From positions 124,001-188,000 of the forward strand of contig NZ_LBAW01000001.1 in the NCBI RefSeq assembly GCF_001648595.1: DNA of 64,000 nucleotides, given 5' to 3'. The notes under the pieces were generated by a model. It ran no database searches, was not told where the DNA came from, and saw nothing but the letters and a program-made list of their open reading frames with translations. The translations under genes and the position numbers were made by a program. Shown piece by piece: positions 63,031-64,000 of the stretch. Position 1 is the first letter of the stretch. Each line of letters begins with the position of its first letter. Origin of the DNA: Legionella bozemanae (GTDB taxonomy: Bacteria; Pseudomonadota; Gammaproteobacteria; Legionellales; Legionellaceae).

Positions 63031-63909
63031 TTAGTTTCTATTTAAAATAGCATTTTTCGTTGCTCTAATTTCTTTACCTTTATTTATAGAAAAGATTTTT
63101 GTAATCTCCACACCAATAAAGAAAATTTGCGCTGAATAATACACCCAAATTAAAATAATAATTAAAGAGCTTGCAGCGCCAAATATAGAATATCTAGAAA
63201 ATTGTATAAGATAAAATTCAATGAGAATTTTTCCGAAGTTAAACAATAAAGAAGTGATCAATGCCCCCAACCACACATCGCGCCATTTTAATACCACATC
63301 CGGGAGAAACTTAAATATCATTGCAAATAACACTGTGAGAACACAAAAAGAGATGAAATGATTTATTATTAAATCCATTAAAATATTTGTATTCATCATA
63401 TAATTTAAATAATTACTTAAAAGAGTGAAACCGGTACTTAAAATTAATGATACTAAGAATAAAAACGCAATTCCTAAAACAATTACAAAAGAAAAAAAAC
63501 GACTTTTTAATTTTGCAAACCATCCTGCATCAGGATTTGTTTTGACACCCCATATCTCATTTAATCCTACTTGAATCTCAGTAAAAACTCCTGAGGCGGT
63601 AAATAAAATAACTAGAAAGCTGATTACTCTTGTTAAAAAAGAAGGGGTTGGATGCGCTCTATTTTGAATTATTTCTTGAAGTTGTAACGTGGGTTCTTTT
63701 CCTATTAAACTGCTTGCTTGGGCTAAAATTTGATTACGAGAAGCTTCTTCACCAAATATTGTTCCTACGATGAAAATACAAATTAATAAAATTGGAGCAA
63801 GGGAAAATAAAGTATAATAAGCAAGTGCTGCAGCTTTGCTTGAAACTCTATCATGGCTCCAATTATTAAATAGTTCTTTTAGGAAATTCCAAGAGTTCAT
63901 TAAAATCAT
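63031..63909 (-). CDS. YihY/virulence factor BrkB family membrane protein
   Basis: The 292-residue inner-membrane protein has six hydrophobic helices in the YihY pattern. Hallmarks are SSKAAALAYYTLFSLAPILLICIFIVG, the conserved GVFTEIQVGLNEIWGV, FRFFSFVIVLGIAFLFLVSLILS, FKFLPDVVLKWRDVWLGALITSLLFNFGK and SSLIIILIWVYYSAQIFFIGVEITKI. The family was once called RNase BN in error; its transport role is not settled. AAGGA 7 bases before the ATG at 63909 fixes the start. Confidence 0.92.
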   Translation of the reverse strand: MILMNSWNFLKELFNNWSHDRVSSKAAALAYYTLFSLAPILLICIFIVGTIFGEEASRNQILAQASSLIGKEPTLQLQEIIQNRAHPTPSFLTRVISFLVILFTASGVFTEIQVGLNEIWGVKTNPDAGWFAKLKSRFFSFVIVLGIAFLFLVSLILSTGFTLLSNYLNYMMNTNILMDLIINHFISFCVLTVLFAMIFKFLPDVVLKWRDVWLGALITSLLFNFGKILIEFYLIQFSRYSIFGAASSLIIILIWVYYSAQIFFIGVEITKIFSINKGKEIRATKNAILNRN

Positions 63910-64000
63910 TTTTTGTCCTTATAATAGGAACTCTTTTATAGGAAGGTGCGAAATGTCTGAGTGCTTCTAGCCTATTTTTTTCAAAAAGCCAAATATTCAG

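Overview
This window reads as chromosomal DNA from a Legionella species. The DNA is AT-rich and gene-dense. It carries a stand-alone GspC-type gene matching lspC, a glycine-zipper lipoprotein of the RT0821/Lpp0805 family, a DotI/IcmL-like protein, an EnhA-type L,D-transpeptidase and several lineage-restricted proteins whose acidic C-termini resemble Dot/Icm substrates. I saw no rRNA, tRNA, CRISPR array, insertion sequence or prophage. The species cannot be fixed from the sequence alone.

Layout. 1-5.0 kb: the 3' end of flgN, an SDR dehydrogenase, an isochorismatase-like hydrolase, a one-PDZ DegP/DegS-type protease and a two-gene unit of unknown proteins. 5.5-8.6 kb: an orphan protein (effector candidate), mutY, and lspC overlapping a small Sel1 lipoprotein gene. 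8.7-16.4 kb: a PLP transsulfuration enzyme, dapD-dapE, a small membrane protein, the glycine-zipper lipoprotein, dnaB-alr and a DUF2147 protein. 16.6-24.4 kb: a SWIM-SNF2 helicase, nadE, a large orphan protein with an internal duplication (second effector candidate) and an outer-membrane beta-barrel. 24.5-31 kb: glyA-nrdR, then nusB-thiL-pgpA-AI-2E permease, then small secreted proteins. 31-35.7 kb: an RND efflux adaptor and pump behind a leader that contains an intrinsic terminator. 36-43.9 kb: an ankyrin remnant, valS, an OPT transporter, a DUF3298 protein and SDR-hutI. 44-47.8 kb: two decayed genes (acyl-CoA synthetase, GNAT), a STY0301-type secreted protein, hutG, the IcmL-like protein and the L,D-transpeptidase. 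47.9-60 kb: ettA, kbl-tdh, methyltransferase-tolC-ttcA, a SulP/carbonic-anhydrase fusion and proS. 60-64 kb: a secreted LRR protein, an unknown protein and a YihY-family membrane protein.

The genes are mostly housekeeping: DAP/peptidoglycan and cell-wall remodelling, threonine and histidine catabolism (amino acids are the main Legionella carbon source), envelope transport (RND, TolC, OPT, type II secretion) and translation.

The most unusual signal lies between genes. At least three families of dispersed palindromic repeats are present. Family A is REP-like (TAGCCTGGGTGCAGCG... arms). Family B is about 130 bp with TAGG..CTGTTTCC-type termini, and three of its four copies end at the stop codon of a minus-strand gene. 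Family C has CCTACGTCCCGCGG arms. There are also two larger single palindromes (near 49.7 and 60.05 kb). I found no wholly new multi-gene system that I can defend. The best candidates for new biology are family B at gene ends, the attenuator-like leader of the efflux operon, and the two effector-like orphans.
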